The notes: generated by a model from the sequence alone, not told the origin. A stretch of DNA of 64,000 nucleotides from Chitinophagaceae bacterium (GCA_016721085.1 JADKJI010000004.1:62001-126000), one strand, 5' to 3'. Counted from the stretch's first letter, positions 48,075-58,793 are shown. Numbers and translations: made by a program.

Positions 48075-49474
48075 TCAATATTGCCTTAGTGCTTCCACTT
48101 CTGCTACAGTCATTGGCATTTTCTTACCTAAAAGACGGGCTCCTGTTTCTGTAATCAGGTGATCTTCTTCCACTCTTATGCCACTGAAGTCGCGATAATT
48201 GTCAAGAGCGTCATAGTTGATAAAGTCCATGAATTTTTTTTCAGCTCTCCATTTATCCATTAGCTGAGGAATAAAGTATACACCTGGTTCAACAGTAAGT
48301 GTGAAGCCGGGTTCCAATGCCCTTCCCAGTCGAAGTGATTTCATACCAAACTGTGTGCTTTTAACAAGAGTATCAGTATAACCAACATATGGTTCTCCGA
48401 GGTCTTCCATGTCATGAACATCTAATCCAATCATATGCCCCAAGCCACATTGGAAGAACATAGCATGTGCACCAGCAGCAACAGCTTCAGCAGGATCTCC
48501 TTTCACAAGTCCCAATGCTTTCATTCCCTCAACTATCTTTTGTGCAGCAGTTAAATATACATCACGGAATAATACACCTGGCTTTAACATAGATACTGCT
48601 GTATTATGCGAATGAAGCACTATCTCATACACTTCTTTCTGCTTGGTACTGAATTTTTTTCCTGCAGGAAAGTACAGGTAAGGTCACCTGCATAATTCAT
48701 ATCGTTGCTGGCACCTGCATCGCATAGTATCAGGTGTTTTTCTTCAACAGTATTCCCGCAATAAAGGTTATGTAAGGTTTCACCATGAATTGTTACTATC
48801 GGATTGAAGGAAAGACTGGCGTTATTAGCATAAGCCACTTCTTTCACTTTCGCCATGATTTCATATTCTTTCATACCCGGACGGGTCAATGTCATTGCAG
48901 CCAGATGCATATCACCACTAATCAATGTGGCTTTATGCATTTCTTCCACTTCACATGCTTCTTTATGTGCTCTTTGGTTAATGATGGCTTTGATAAGAGG
49001 GATGGATACCTGTTCTTTCAATCCGCTTACTGAAGTATTCAACCAGGCAGCCAGCTTTATCTTATTCTCGGGACGGTAGGGTGGAGTGAAATGAATTTTT
49101 CTTCCCGATGTTATCGCATTATTAATATAGGTTACGATGTTGTTGTATGGTTGTGTTTTATCAACACCTACTGCTGCAGCCATTTCAGTTATGGAAGGAA
49201 GAGGGCCTGTCCATACAATATCATCAATCGTAAGTTCATCACCGAAGATGATGGTTTCTCCACTTTCGGTATCAATCACTGCCGCCAGACTGGCAACATT
49301 CAATCCGAAATAGTAGAGAAAATTGCTATCCTGACGGAAAGGATACCAGTTATCCTTATAGTTCATACTGCTTTCTTCATTGCCGGGCAATATGATAATT
49401 CCGCTACCAATAGTTGTTTGTAATACCTTTCTTCTTTCTGTGTAAACTGTTTTATCAAAAAGCCTGAATTGCAT
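48075..49474 (-). CDS. pepP: Xaa-Pro aminopeptidase, M24B (frameshifted)
   Basis: About 462 residues in two frames, joined by adding one base to the A run at 48669-48671 on the plus strand, which restores CTFPAGKKFSTKQKEVYEIV. The N-terminal creatinase-like domain (1-~165) includes NFLYYFGLN. The metal ligands of the peptidase domain are all present: Asp in LCDAGAS and AGDLTCTF, His in CGLGHMIGLDVHD, Glu in TVEPGVYF and Glu in RVEEDHLIT. The enzyme removes an N-terminal residue before proline, using two Mn2+ in the cytoplasm. No signal peptide is seen. The single-base break is best read as sequence error. Confidence 0.9.
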
Positions 49475-49608
49475 ATGGAATGATTTATATGTGCTTGAAA
49501 TTATTAGTAATAGCTACTTTGTTTAAAGCTATTTAGTATTGAGGTTTTTTCCAATTTTATTGGATTATTAAAATTAGTGAAACTATTTCGCTTAAAGCGA
49601 CCAATTTG

Positions 49609-50019
49609 TTATTGTATTTGTTTCGCGTATATAGTTTTATAGTTTCTGGCAAAAGCTGGCTGTGTTATTTCTAAATCCCAATCTATTGGTATCATTGGAA
49701 AGACTTCTTTTGTTTTAATTACGAATTGAAACCAGCCAGAAAGGTCTTCAGTGATTGTAAAACACCGTTCGCCATAAACTATTTCCATATCCACTCTGTC
49801 AATAGTTAGTAAATCAGACTTAAAGACATTTATCTTGGTTATTTCATTCCAGTTCAGGGTTTTAGTAAACTCCTCGTAATTTATTGTAAACCCCTTGTCA
49901 GTATATGTGAAACAACCCAATTCGGCATATTTTTCATCGAACGATTTGCCAGAGTTGTGATTTGAAATCGGGCGCTTTTTTAGGGAACGGGTGAGTATTT
50001 TGTTTAGCCAATTAATCAT
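49609..50019 (-). CDS. Hypothetical protein
   Basis: 136 residues, unrecognised, no signal peptide (the N-terminus is basic: MINWLNKILTRSLKKRP). The alternating pattern CFTYTDKGFTINYEEF, then RVDMEIVYGERCFTITEDLSGWFQFVIKTK, suggests a small beta-sheet domain. The string DLSGWFQF recalls small Bacteroidota proteins of unknown role. It is the last of four small genes transcribed leftward between 51.8 and 49.6 kb. Confidence 0.5.
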   Translation of the reverse strand: MINWLNKILTRSLKKRPISNHNSGKSFDEKYAELGCFTYTDKGFTINYEEFTKTLNWNEITKINVFKSDLLTIDRVDMEIVYGERCFTITEDLSGWFQFVIKTKEVFPMIPIDWDLEITQPAFARNYKTIYAKQIQ

Positions 50020-50199
50020 TTAAATATATTATACTAATCAAAATAATACACTGGTATTAGAATTCGAAAGTTAGGAATTAATAATGTTAAGAATAATCAT
50101 CAATTGAAAAAGTTAAATTCGTTTTTAATTCTAGTCGATCCTTCTTATAAATTGAGTATTTGTCCACATTTGCAATCAATAATTTACAAACGTTCTCTG

Positions 50200-50577
50200 C
50201 TAACCACCTTTCAATTTGAATATCAGTGGTCCAGCCGAGTTTAATGAAACCCTCGCCAAAAATATATGATTTTGTGGGGGACCAAAAGCATTTGAAGACT
50301 CATCATAGGAATTAAATTTATAATCTTGACATTCATCATCATGTAGTAAAATTGAAAAAGAGGATTCGAAATTCTTAAAGCAGGCTTCGCCTCTTCCGCC
50401 GCCTACCAAAATATCTCCGGCTTTTCCATCAAAACATTCTTCGGTTGCACGGATATTTTCCAATAACTCATATATCGCAATTTCTCTAGTTTCTTCTCTA
50501 CCATCTACAAATGAATTTGTAGATGGGCATGTAATATGCCCTATTAATTTGTGTTTATATTGGTCAATTGATGACAA
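50200..50577 (-). CDS. Hypothetical protein, start uncertain
   Basis: 125 residues, not recognised. The frame has no ATG; the only start is TTG 50577. Just upstream, another frame reads GIPITIAILAFTKTLAPNC, which resembles a signal sequence, so an indel near 50570 may have separated an export signal from the mature protein. The mature part includes EECFDGKAGDILVGGGRGEAC and four further spaced cysteines or histidines, consistent with an exported disulfide-bonded protein. Confidence in both gene and start is low. Confidence 0.4.
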   Translation of the reverse strand: MSSIDQYKHKLIGHITCPSTNSFVDGREETREIAIYELLENIRATEECFDGKAGDILVGGGRGEACFKNFESSFSILLHDDECQDYKFNSYDESSNAFGPPQNHIFLARVSLNSAGPLIFKLKGG

Positions 50578-50637
50578 TTTGGAGCTAAGGTTTTAGTAAA
50601 AGCTAATATAGCAATAGTAATTGGAATACCTAAGGGG

Positions 50638-51207
50638 TTACTTTGCAAAATACTCTTTTATCAAAGCCATTAGATTTACTTGCTTATACTTTTCCATATC
50701 GAAATACATTGGCTTCTTGCCCGGACTATATAAAACCAATCCATCTTTAGATTTAAATATAGTCAGGTCTAACTTTATTAATTCTTTATTTTCTGTGAAC
50801 AGCACAGTTGAATTTATATCTGTAATATCAATTTTTATTATTTTCAGGCTATCAATTTCAGGTTCAACAACTGTTTTGTAATAATTGAATTGGTCAATAA
50901 AGTGGTATAGCGCTTGACGATCGGGATTATCTATATTAGCCAAAGTATTTGAATCAAGGTCGATATTCTTTAATGATTTATTTAGCGCATACTTTGATAA
51001 ATTAAAAAAGGTAAGAATAGATTTTTTTGATAGAACCAAACCTGGTTTTATATCGCCCGAATATTTGTTAATATTTATAAAAGAGTATGATTTGAAATCT
51101 GGTTGAGTATTATTGATAGTTTTTGATGTACAATCTGAGGATAGAGAACTTGTGCACCCAATTTCTAGTATTATTAATGCGCAAACTGTTAGAAGCCAAA
51201 ATTTCAT
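50638..51207 (-). CDS. Putative lipoprotein, unknown function
   Basis: 189 residues. The signal MKFWLLTVCALIILEIGCTSS ends in a lipobox-like IGC (Cys ~18), so it is probably a lipoprotein. The rest is hydrophilic with many Asp/Lys and a beta-strand near 120-165. No domain is recognised. It lies 64 bp after the next lipoprotein gene on the same strand. Confidence 0.6.
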   Translation of the reverse strand: MKFWLLTVCALIILEIGCTSSLSSDCTSKTINNTQPDFKSYSFININKYSGDIKPGLVLSKKSILTFFNLSKYALNKSLKNIDLDSNTLANIDNPDRQALYHFIDQFNYYKTVVEPEIDSLKIIKIDITDINSTVLFTENKELIKLDLTIFKSKDGLVLYSPGKKPMYFDMEKYKQVNLMALIKEYFAK

Positions 51208-51271
51208 ATTGATAATCGATGTTTTTGAATCCTATATTTTAGTACAAGAATTATCCATCTTCGGTATATTC

Positions 51272-51760
51272 TCATCTCAATTCACCCAGTATTGCACTCA
51301 GTGTTTTATGAAACCCAAGATACTCGTTTGGTAACGTTTGGGTATAAGTATCAAAAAACCAGAACTTATGCAGTCCTTTCTTTTTTACTTCAAGATAGAA
51401 TCCACCCTGATCTAAATTATCTGGACTGCCAAAAACTTGGGTTGGGTCATTTAAGAGAGCTTCAGGAATAGAATCAACAAGTGCTCTGGCAATTTTGTAT
51501 TTGTCCGATCGATTTGTAGAAAATTTGCATTTCACAAAAGTTGAAGCAAAGTATATGGAAGGGTAGATATCAAGGGTGTCTTCCAGTAATTCCGTTCTTG
51601 TCAATTCGTAAAGGTTGACACATTTGTTACCTCCGCAAAAACCATGAAATTCTCCAAAAATAATATAGTCGTCTTTTCTTGATAACAATCCACTCTTCTT
51701 GCAGGACAATACAAGACTAAATGAAATAATTGCTAAAAAGAAAATTCCTGTGTTTTTCAT
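51272..51760 (-). CDS. Putative lipoprotein, unknown function
   Basis: 162 residues. The signal MKNTGIFFLAIISFSLVLSCKKS has a good Bacteroidota lipobox (Cys 20). The mature part contains FGEFHGFCGGNKCVNLYEL, with two cysteines that may pair, and a C-terminal LGFHKTLSAILGEL. No family is recognised. It is the first of the leftward run of small genes in this stretch and follows the AT-rich region upstream of the divergent barrel gene at 51.96 kb. Confidence 0.62.
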   Translation of the reverse strand: MKNTGIFFLAIISFSLVLSCKKSGLLSRKDDYIIFGEFHGFCGGNKCVNLYELTRTELLEDTLDIYPSIYFASTFVKCKFSTNRSDKYKIARALVDSIPEALLNDPTQVFGSPDNLDQGGFYLEVKKKGLHKFWFFDTYTQTLPNEYLGFHKTLSAILGELR

Positions 51761-51963
51761 ATCTTATTTATTGTTGTTGTGACAACGAGTTCCTGACTAT
51801 TAAAGCCACTTAGTATAAAGGGAATCGTTTTTTATAAATAAAACACAATCATCACTTATTCACAATAAAATGTATAAGTTATCAAATTTAATAATTTATT
51901 CGTATATATTGTAACGTCAGAAACAAATTACTACCTTGTGTTTTTTATTTCCATTTATTAAGT

Positions 51964-53196
51964 ATGAAACACATATTCTTTCTTCTTTGTTTAGTTTGTC
52001 AAATTGGTACTGTGGTTGCTCAGAGAAACTATCAACCAGGTATCATCATAAGCCTAAATGGTACTATGGAAAAGGGTCTTATTGATAACAAAGAATGGTC
52101 CACGAACCCTAAGAAAATTAGCTTCAGGTGGACTATGAATGAAACACCTGTTGAATTGGGTATTGGTGATATTTCTTCTTTTTCTATCAATGGAAGTAGC
52201 AGATATTTTCGGGCGGTTGTTGTTAAAGACATGCGTCCGGTAGCTATAGAAGACCTGAATTCCTTCCCCGAAGATTCAGTAGCTACTGATACAACATTTT
52301 TGAAGGAACTATTCCATAATGACACTATCTCTCTTTATATGCTTCACGATTTTAAAGATCATTTCTACGTGAAAGAGTCGGGTGGTGACTATGTAGAGCT
52401 GAAGTATGGTCTTAGATATGATAGAGCCAGCTCTTCCTATAGCAAGAACAATGCATTCCAGAATCAATTGCTAAATTTTTTCCCCGATAAGAAAGAAGAT
52501 GCCCAGATAGTCAGTTATCTGGAGGGATTAAAGTATGACGAGAAAGACATTGCAGGATTTTTCTATAAAGTCACTCAAACCAGCCAGAAGCTAGAAAAAA
52601 AGACAAGGCCCGTGTTCTTTGTTGGAACAGGAGCCCAGTTTTCAAAGTTCAAAGTAAATGGTAATACCCCAATTGCAGACGAATCCTATAATAATAGCAT
52701 TACCCCATTATTTTTTGCTGGCGTAGACTTTGGTTCAAGCAAGAATTTAAGTGATTTCGTAATCAGGGTACAAGCTGAGTATAATAGCTTCGATTATAAA
52801 GGGAATTATACAAGAACTTCCTTTCCAAATACGGTAGAAGATGAGTCTTATGTACTCAAGGTTAGTAATATCAGGCTGTCTGCTGCGGTATTGTATAATT
52901 TTTGGCGTAATGCAAGTAGTAAATCTTATGTTGGTGTAGAGACATTTTTTAATTCCTCTAGTTATAAGGAAAATGCATTCACGCGGGTAAATACTGCTAC
53001 AAATGCTGTTACTTTTATAGATGATTACTACTCATACGAAAAGTCCTGGATAGGCATAAATGGTAATGCAGGGTTCATATTTAAGAACAAGTTCGATCTT
53101 TCGGCAAATTTTAAATTATTCGGCTCATTCTCAAGGATGGTTGGCATCGGAATAAGTCCGAACATATTCGCATTAAAGCTTGCATATCGCTTTTAG
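51964..53196 (+). CDS. Outer-membrane beta-barrel protein, unknown function
   Basis: 410 residues with a signal peptide (MKHIFFLLCLVCQIGTVVAQ). The N-terminal ~200 residues form a globular beta-rich domain. From ~215 (VFFVGTGAQFSKFKV) the pattern is that of a barrel with alternating strands and a final ALKLAYRF, ending in Phe as outer-membrane barrels do. This two-part layout is common in Chitinophagaceae proteins of unknown role. The gene is monocistronic, divergent from the small lipoprotein genes, and followed by 220 bp of noncoding sequence with a ggaacttcttgaactt motif that also occurs, inverted, at 540-575. Confidence 0.75.
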   Translation: MKHIFFLLCLVCQIGTVVAQRNYQPGIIISLNGTMEKGLIDNKEWSTNPKKISFRWTMNETPVELGIGDISSFSINGSSRYFRAVVVKDMRPVAIEDLNSFPEDSVATDTTFLKELFHNDTISLYMLHDFKDHFYVKESGGDYVELKYGLRYDRASSSYSKNNAFQNQLLNFFPDKKEDAQIVSYLEGLKYDEKDIAGFFYKVTQTSQKLEKKTRPVFFVGTGAQFSKFKVNGNTPIADESYNNSITPLFFAGVDFGSSKNLSDFVIRVQAEYNSFDYKGNYTRTSFPNTVEDESYVLKVSNIRLSAAVLYNFWRNASSKSYVGVETFFNSSSYKENAFTRVNTATNAVTFIDDYYSYEKSWIGINGNAGFIFKNKFDLSANFKLFGSFSRMVGIGISPNIFALKLAYRF

Positions 53197-53420
53197 TATA
53201 GCAGAACTACGGCGTTTTCAAAGAAGCAGATTGCTATAAGTGACTTTTACAAATGCTTGCAAGGGGAGGGGATAACTATTGAACCTTAGAAGCTGTTAGA
53301 ATGATTAACTGCCTTTCTAAGGTTATGATATTAGAAACTACAAACAAGCCCTGTATTGTAACTAAAACTCCCAACCTCTGGAACCTATTTAACTATTGGA
53401 ACTTCTTGAACTTAATCTAC

Positions 53421-54260
53421 TTATTTACATTCATAACTATACGTCTCATCAATCACCGCCGTCCCAGACACATTTGTATTTGTGCTCCGTCTTAGTGTTG
53501 GGAATCCATTGCTATTATAGGTGAACTCTGTAGTACGAGTGATACCGGAATAGGTATATCCCATGAGATTATTCTTGCTCAGTGCATTAAAAATGGGTTC
53601 AGGATCATAATTGGTCCAACCCCTGTTCATATAAAAAGGATAATTCTTCAGACTGCTATATGGGTTAGGCTTGTTATCATATCCAGCTGCAGTGATCGTT
53701 AATGTAGATGCTGGACCTGTGGTCGTTACATAGCTTAATGAAGCTACATTGTTATTATCGTCGTAAGCTATATTGAGGTCGTATTCCTGATCTCCAATAA
53801 CGGTATTTGTTTGATAGCCGACTTTGATTAAGCGGTTTTTAGTATCATAGAAGTAGAAGAAAGAATAATAATTGCGTTGTTCAACTCCATCTATCGTTAT
53901 TGACACGTTCGATTTTGTGGGTAAGCTTGTAAATATATTCGCATCGAATGCAGTATTGGTACTGTTATAAGTTCCTGATGTTCTGCCTGGGGAGTATCTT
54001 TCTAAATGGTCGTAAAAAATGGCAGCTGAATCGAGCAGGACTCCGAATCCACCGGGCACATGTTTTACAATACTCTTGATGTTTCCATCGGGACTATAAG
54101 TATATACGATGGTTGCTGCATTTCCCACCAGGTTAGTGGTTTCAACAATCGGTTTGCAGGCACCACTGGTTCCACCTCCACTATTGTTGCCTGGTTTATT
54201 ACAGCTAATTGAAATAAAGATGAGAGCAAGAAGAGAATAGATAATTGATGATTTTTTCAT
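53421..54260 (-). CDS. Lipoprotein with RHS/YD-like repeats
   Basis: 279 residues. The signal ends ISISCNKPG (lipobox Cys ~20), followed by a Gly/Ser-rich spacer. The body has strand pairs resembling YD/RHS repeats (IVYTYSPDGNIKSIV, FYDTKNRLIKVGYQ, IAYDDNNNVASLSY, EFTYNSNGFPTLRR). Proteins of this sort are frequent in Bacteroidota as surface lipoproteins; the function is unknown. It is the second gene of a leftward pair: the tail-fibre-like surface protein lies 46 bp upstream on the same strand. Confidence 0.75.
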   Translation of the reverse strand: MKKSSIIYSLLALIFISISCNKPGNNSGGGTSGACKPIVETTNLVGNAATIVYTYSPDGNIKSIVKHVPGGFGVLLDSAAIFYDHLERYSPGRTSGTYNSTNTAFDANIFTSLPTKSNVSITIDGVEQRNYYSFFYFYDTKNRLIKVGYQTNTVIGDQEYDLNIAYDDNNNVASLSYVTTTGPASTLTITAAGYDNKPNPYSSLKNYPFYMNRGWTNYDPEPIFNALSKNNLMGYTYSGITRTTEFTYNSNGFPTLRRSTNTNVSGTAVIDETYSYECK

Positions 54261-54306
54261 TGTAAGGTTAATTTGAGAGGTGACTTGCTTTTTATTTGAT
54301 CAGAGT

Positions 54307-56343
54307 TTATTTCTTTTCCAGAATTTCCAGTCTTTTCATAAGCATGTTTATCTGTTCTTGTTGTTTCTCGATAAGGGATTGTTGTTCCTGTACCGCTTTA
54401 ACAAGGGGAACTACAAATTGCTCATAGGTCATTGTGTAAAGCTGATTGGGGTTGGAAGGTTTACTGACTCCACTAAAATTATATTGGGCATCAATTGCTG
54501 CTTTTTCTACATCCTGTGCAAGGAAGCCGCTATAGCGAATCTTCTCATTATCATTTTTGCCTGGGAAATCCAGGGTCTCTTTATTGCCGGTGATATTGGT
54601 GATTGCAGAATTGCTAATGAAATAAGTGACAGGTTTTAGTTTCATTATAAACTCCAGTCCTTTTACATCTTCCACTATGTTATTTTTTATTCGTGCATCT
54701 GAATAAGTGCTCCAGCCAACTCTTCCTCCAATAAATCCCATACTCAAATTCCCTATAAAAGCCTGGTTACTCGCTGCATTGAGGATATCATTATTTCCGA
54801 TACTTATAGTATTGGTTACATTCGGACTTGAAACTGCAGTTCCGGAACCTTCGCCAATAGCGATATTATTAGAGCCGCCAATAAGGTTCACCAAAGCCCC
54901 TCTTCCGATAGCAGTATTATAGTTGCCAGTGGTATTTGCATACATTGCAGTAAGACCTAGAGCAGTGTTTCCTGTTCCGCTTGTATTAGCCTGACTGGCA
55001 TTTACTCCAACAGCTACATTAGATCCTCCATTTAAATTTGAATTCAATGCGCTTACTCCAATTCCTGTATTGAAGGAACCAATAGAATTGAAAAGCGCAT
55101 TTTTCCCTATTGCTGTGTTGTTTGTCCCTGTACTATTACTGTATAAAGCCTGATGCCCGATAGCGGTATTATATACCCCACTATATATATCTGTAGGAGC
55201 ATTGTTTGCTAAAGCATTAAACCCTATGGCAGTATTGGCACTTATGAATGAAAAACCTCCATTGCTGAAATACTGGTTAAACAATGCATAATTTCCAATG
55301 GCAACATTTTCTGATGCAGCTAAACTATTCCCCATTGCACTTATTCCAATAGCTACATTGTCTCTTCCAACAGTTTGATTATGTAACACATATGAACCAA
55401 CAGCAGTGTTATAACTTCCAGTTGAATTTTCGTGCATCGAAGAAATACCAAAACTGCTATTGTTTATTCCAGAAGTGTTTGAATAGAGAGATTCAAATCC
55501 ATTTGCCGTATTATTAGCTCCTAAAGAATTGAAACGAAGGCGGAAGCCCCTGTAGCAGTATTCATACTTGCTGTGTTGAATTGCAGAGCCCTTGTTCCAA
55601 TTGCAGTATTTGAATCGCCCGAAATATTATTTGATAAGCTGTTAATACCAATAGATGTGTTGTAACCCCCATCTACATTTCGATATAAAGCATAGCCTCC
55701 AATGGCAGTAGTATTATTTGATGCTGGTAGAAGAATAAAGAGCGTGCGTGCCAACAGCGGTATTGGCGCCTAATGTAATATTACCGTCGAAAGCGTAAAG
55801 TGTTGAATCCCCAATTGCTACATTATTACTGCCTCCTGTATTGTTTGAAAGTGCTGCACTTCCTAATGCAGCATTCAATGTGCCTATTGTATTTGATTTT
55901 CCAGCATTTATTCCTAGAAAGGCATTTCTATTTGTTGAATGCAACTCTCCCGCCCAAATATTATTAACTCTGAAACGAAGCGATTGATTATCGGTAGTGC
56001 CAATAAATTGCGTAGCTGAATTGGTGCCACTATTTCCAGTCAATAACCATCCAGTTGTTCCCGAAGAAGAAACAGTTCCCCAAACTGATCCATTATAATA
56101 CCAGAATTGATTAACGGTGCTATCATACACCAACAACCCTTTCGCAGGGTTTACTATGGCTGAACGCTGGGCACTAGTCATTCTGGGTAGCAGGATTCCT
56201 TTTGTAGAGCTTTTTATATCCAGTTGAGCACTACTATTCGGCGCGCTTCCATCAGTATTTATGCCTATGCTTTGAGAGATAAGATCATTTCTATAGAGTA
56301 GAAATAATAATAGACAAAGTATATGTATAATACTCTTTTTCAT
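54307..56343 (-). CDS. Surface protein with YadA-like head repeats and S74 intramolecular chaperone (two frameshifts)
   Basis: About 675 residues in three frames. The start is ATG 56343 (signal MKKSIIHILCLLLFLLYRNDLISQ). The middle is a long series of ~14-residue repeats of the NTAIGxxAL type, as in trimeric autotransporter heads. The C-terminal Peptidase_S74 domain (DARIKNNIVEDVKGLEFI, YSGFLAQDVEKAA, YTMTYEQFVVPLVKAVQEQQ) ends in a coiled coil. The indels are near 55722 (one base extra) and 55536 (one missing); repaired, the repeats run on through both. The domain is best known from phage tail fibres, but Bacteroidota use it for exported fibres, and no other phage gene is present. Confidence 0.85.
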
Positions 56344-56477
56344 TTTATTTGAAATTTTATAAATGAACATTTAAAAGAAAGTATAATGTGGTAATGGGCA
56401 TAGCATATCATTCAGGTCGTAAACACTACCTGTTAATTCTTTGTATCAAGAATTAATTTTTCAGATGCTGTTGTGAA

Positions 56478-57287
56478 TCAATAAATGGAAACAAGTAAGC
56501 TGGTAAGCTCTTTTGGCTTTGAAAAAAACACTGAATGGCTGCTTGGAATTTCATACACTTTTTCACAAGGCATATTCTGTACAATACTTCTACGATCGAG
56601 GTCTTTTGCTAATGTACAACGGATGAAATATTTTGGGATCTTGCCATATCTGGCATCTGTAGCATGAAGAGGAGTGGCTAAACAAGCAACAGGCTGCCAC
56701 CGGAGTTTTTCTTTTGACAGGGTAATATCTTCTTCAGGACAATCATGACTGAACATTTCCTTCAACATAAGAGGATTCATCAAGCAGGATTTTTTGTCTT
56801 CTGATAGTACCAGAAATTCTGCTGCAGAATGTTCCATTCTTAAATCGGCTGCATTCTTGTTAGCAATATTTATTTTCTCTACCTGATCAAATATGGCTTC
56901 TCCATCTTTTAAGAGAAATGCATCTAAGTATATCAGTTTCTCCACTTTATCAGGCCCGAGTACTTCAGCAGTTTGTGAAATAACGATGCCACCCATGGAA
57001 TGCCCTACCAAAACAACTTTTCCGTCTACTGTATTGGCAGCAGCTACCACAGTTTTTACATAATCATTCAGGGTGATGTTTGTTGATGGGGTGTTGTCGC
57101 TGCCATAACCTGGCAGGTCTGGGGCAATTACTTTATACCCCTTTTCTTCTAACATTGGAATTACTTTGTACCAGCACCAACCTCCATACCAGGCTCCATG
57201 AACAAGGATGATAGTTTTCTGGGGAGTAATTACGTTTGAATGTGTCGACATAATTAAGGGTATAAAAAGGAGAATCAGGTTTCTCAT
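56478..57287 (-). CDS. Alpha/beta hydrolase, esterase type
   Basis: 269 residues from ATG 57287 (the frame opens at 57311), chosen because it begins the signal MRNLILLFIPLIMST. The oxyanion block is ILVHGAWYGGWCWYKV, the nucleophile Ser lies in LVGHSMGGIV, and the catalytic His in IPSSHSVFFSKP. HGAWYGGWCW plus GHSMGG resembles the plant methylesterase/hydroxynitrile-lyase branch, which also occurs in bacteria. It is probably periplasmic. The substrate is unknown. The gene is the last on the strand before the AraC regulator gene, 70 bp away. Confidence 0.85.
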   Translation of the reverse strand: MRNLILLFIPLIMSTHSNVITPQKTIILVHGAWYGGWCWYKVIPMLEEKGYKVIAPDLPGYGSDNTPSTNITLNDYVKTVVAAANTVDGKVVLVGHSMGGIVISQTAEVLGPDKVEKLIYLDAFLLKDGEAIFDQVEKINIANKNAADLRMEHSAAEFLVLSEDKKSCLMNPLMLKEMFSHDCPEEDITLSKEKLRWQPVACLATPLHATDARYGKIPKYFIRCTLAKDLDRRSIVQNMPCEKVYEIPSSHSVFFSKPKELTSLLVSIY

Positions 57288-57357
57288 ATTGTTACAATAT
57301 TTCAAGCACAAATATGTAACCTAATTAGTATTGCCTGGTGGTAAAAAAAGGGACATT

Positions 57358-58224
57358 CTATAATAAATCCTTATAAGGAACTATCCGGGCCTTATAAACC
57401 TCCTCTGTTAAACCTAATTGCTTCTCAGGCGACTTGGTTTCGTTCAAAAGAAAACCTGTAGGTGTATATCCAGTAAGATCTTTATAGTCTTTTACGAGAT
57501 GCTGATAATCGAAATGTCCACATTCAATCGCTACTCGCAACCAGTTCATTTCAGGATAGGCGTTTTTCAAGTTGAGGGCTTTTGTAAAGCGGTTGATTCT
57601 TCCGAAGATTTTCGGGTTAACACCTGTCCTTTCATTAAACTTACGCTTGAATTGTTTAGTGGAAAGACAGGCTTCTTTAGCTAAAAAATCGAGTGATAAG
57701 TTCCCATTGGTTTTCATTATCAGAGAGCTTACATCATCTATCAGATGTTTTTCTTTTTTTACATTTCTAACAAGGGGTAAAAGAAACCTGTTGGCATGTA
57801 CAATCATTTCTTTCGTTGAAACTGAAGCTTCGAATTGCTCATATAAGAACTGAATTTGTTTAGGGAACAACTCTTTGGCATCAATACATTTGTTTGTCAA
57901 TTCGGATCCGGGGATTCCAAATATCCTGTAAATGGCTGTTGGTTGGAATACGATCTGGAAACTTCTTATTTCATGTGCAGTGAATTGATGGCTGATATGG
58001 GTTCTTTGTCCTATGAAGCAGATAGGAGCCGTTTTTTGCCTTTTACCTGTCACGCCTTCAATTTCAAACCCATCTTTCAGAAAAAAATGCAGGACATTTT
58101 CTGGTTTTGGGGGGTATATTTTAACGGGTGCAGGTCTTATTGGGTCGAATTTGAAATGCAACACCCGGTAACATTGCACGAAATCGTGCAAGGCAGGATC
58201 AGGAGCAAATTCGTTTAAGATCAT
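57358..58224 (-). CDS. AraC-family transcriptional regulator
   Basis: 288 residues from the ATG at 58224 (MILNEFAPDPALHDFVQCYR; the frame opens at 58269). The N-terminal ~150 residues belong to the DUF6597-like sensing type. Two helix-turn-helix motifs follow in the C-terminal ~100 residues: LSLDFLAKEACLSTKQFKRKFNERTG and MNWLRVAIECGHFDYQHLVKDYKDLTGYTPTGF. The ligand is unknown. It lies upstream of the esterase on the same strand, so the esterase may be a target or the pair may share a transcript. Confidence 0.9.
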   Translation of the reverse strand: MILNEFAPDPALHDFVQCYRVLHFKFDPIRPAPVKIYPPKPENVLHFFLKDGFEIEGVTGKRQKTAPICFIGQRTHISHQFTAHEIRSFQIVFQPTAIYRIFGIPGSELTNKCIDAKELFPKQIQFLYEQFEASVSTKEMIVHANRFLLPLVRNVKKEKHLIDDVSSLIMKTNGNLSLDFLAKEACLSTKQFKRKFNERTGVNPKIFGRINRFTKALNLKNAYPEMNWLRVAIECGHFDYQHLVKDYKDLTGYTPTGFLLNETKSPEKQLGLTEEVYKARIVPYKDLL

Positions 58225-58269
58225 TTTAGAAGAGATTTTGACTCTATTATAATGGGAGAAAGATGGCAA

Positions 58270-58793
58270 TTAATTATTGGTTTAAATATAGCATTAAATG
58301 ATTGGAAGGGGCAAGGAAATCTGTTTTATATTGGGAAACCTCAAATCGAACTCAATCCGCCGTTGTGTTGTGTATTTTTTACTACATAGGAATACATGCA
58401 GAATGACTAGTTCAATCTTCATTCTATGTGTCTATCACTCTAAGAGATGAAAAAAATACATACCACATAGAGGCATAGAACATAGGCGTACATAGGCTAC
58501 GGTGTGAAATAAATCCAAAACAGTTTTGTATTCAAAATTTCGTTATCTGCAATTAAATTAAATTCCCGTTTTATCGCTTTCCCGGCAAATGTATTTGTAT
58601 TGGAAAAACAGCCGAAACACATAGGAACATAGGCACATAGTCAAGCACATGCTTCCCTACTAGTACCTATGTTCTATGTCTCTATGTTGTATGTATTATT
58701 TTACCAGAAAAAGACTATATATAATTAAAAAAGCTAAGCCTACTTCTATGTTCCTATGTGCCTATGTGTTTGGCTGTTTAAAATCAACAAATC
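58270..58793. repeat. Intergenic region with two interleaved inverted repeats of 'cataggNacatag' type
   Basis: No gene. A 29-base pair of arms at 58457-58485 and 58667-58695 (tacataccacatagaggcat and complement, two mismatches) crosses a second pair of ~34-base arms at 58606-58640 and 58746-58779 (aacagccgaaacacatagga and complement). They lie interleaved, not nested. The short unit cataggNacatag recurs in all four arms. Sequence is AT-rich elsewhere, and promoters for the AraC gene must lie on its left side. Confidence 0.85.

Noticed and set aside
54307..56343. Prophage remnant suggested by the tail-fibre/S74 domain
   Set aside because: No capsid, terminase, integrase, lysis gene or attachment site is near. 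The domain is common in Bacteroidota surface proteins.
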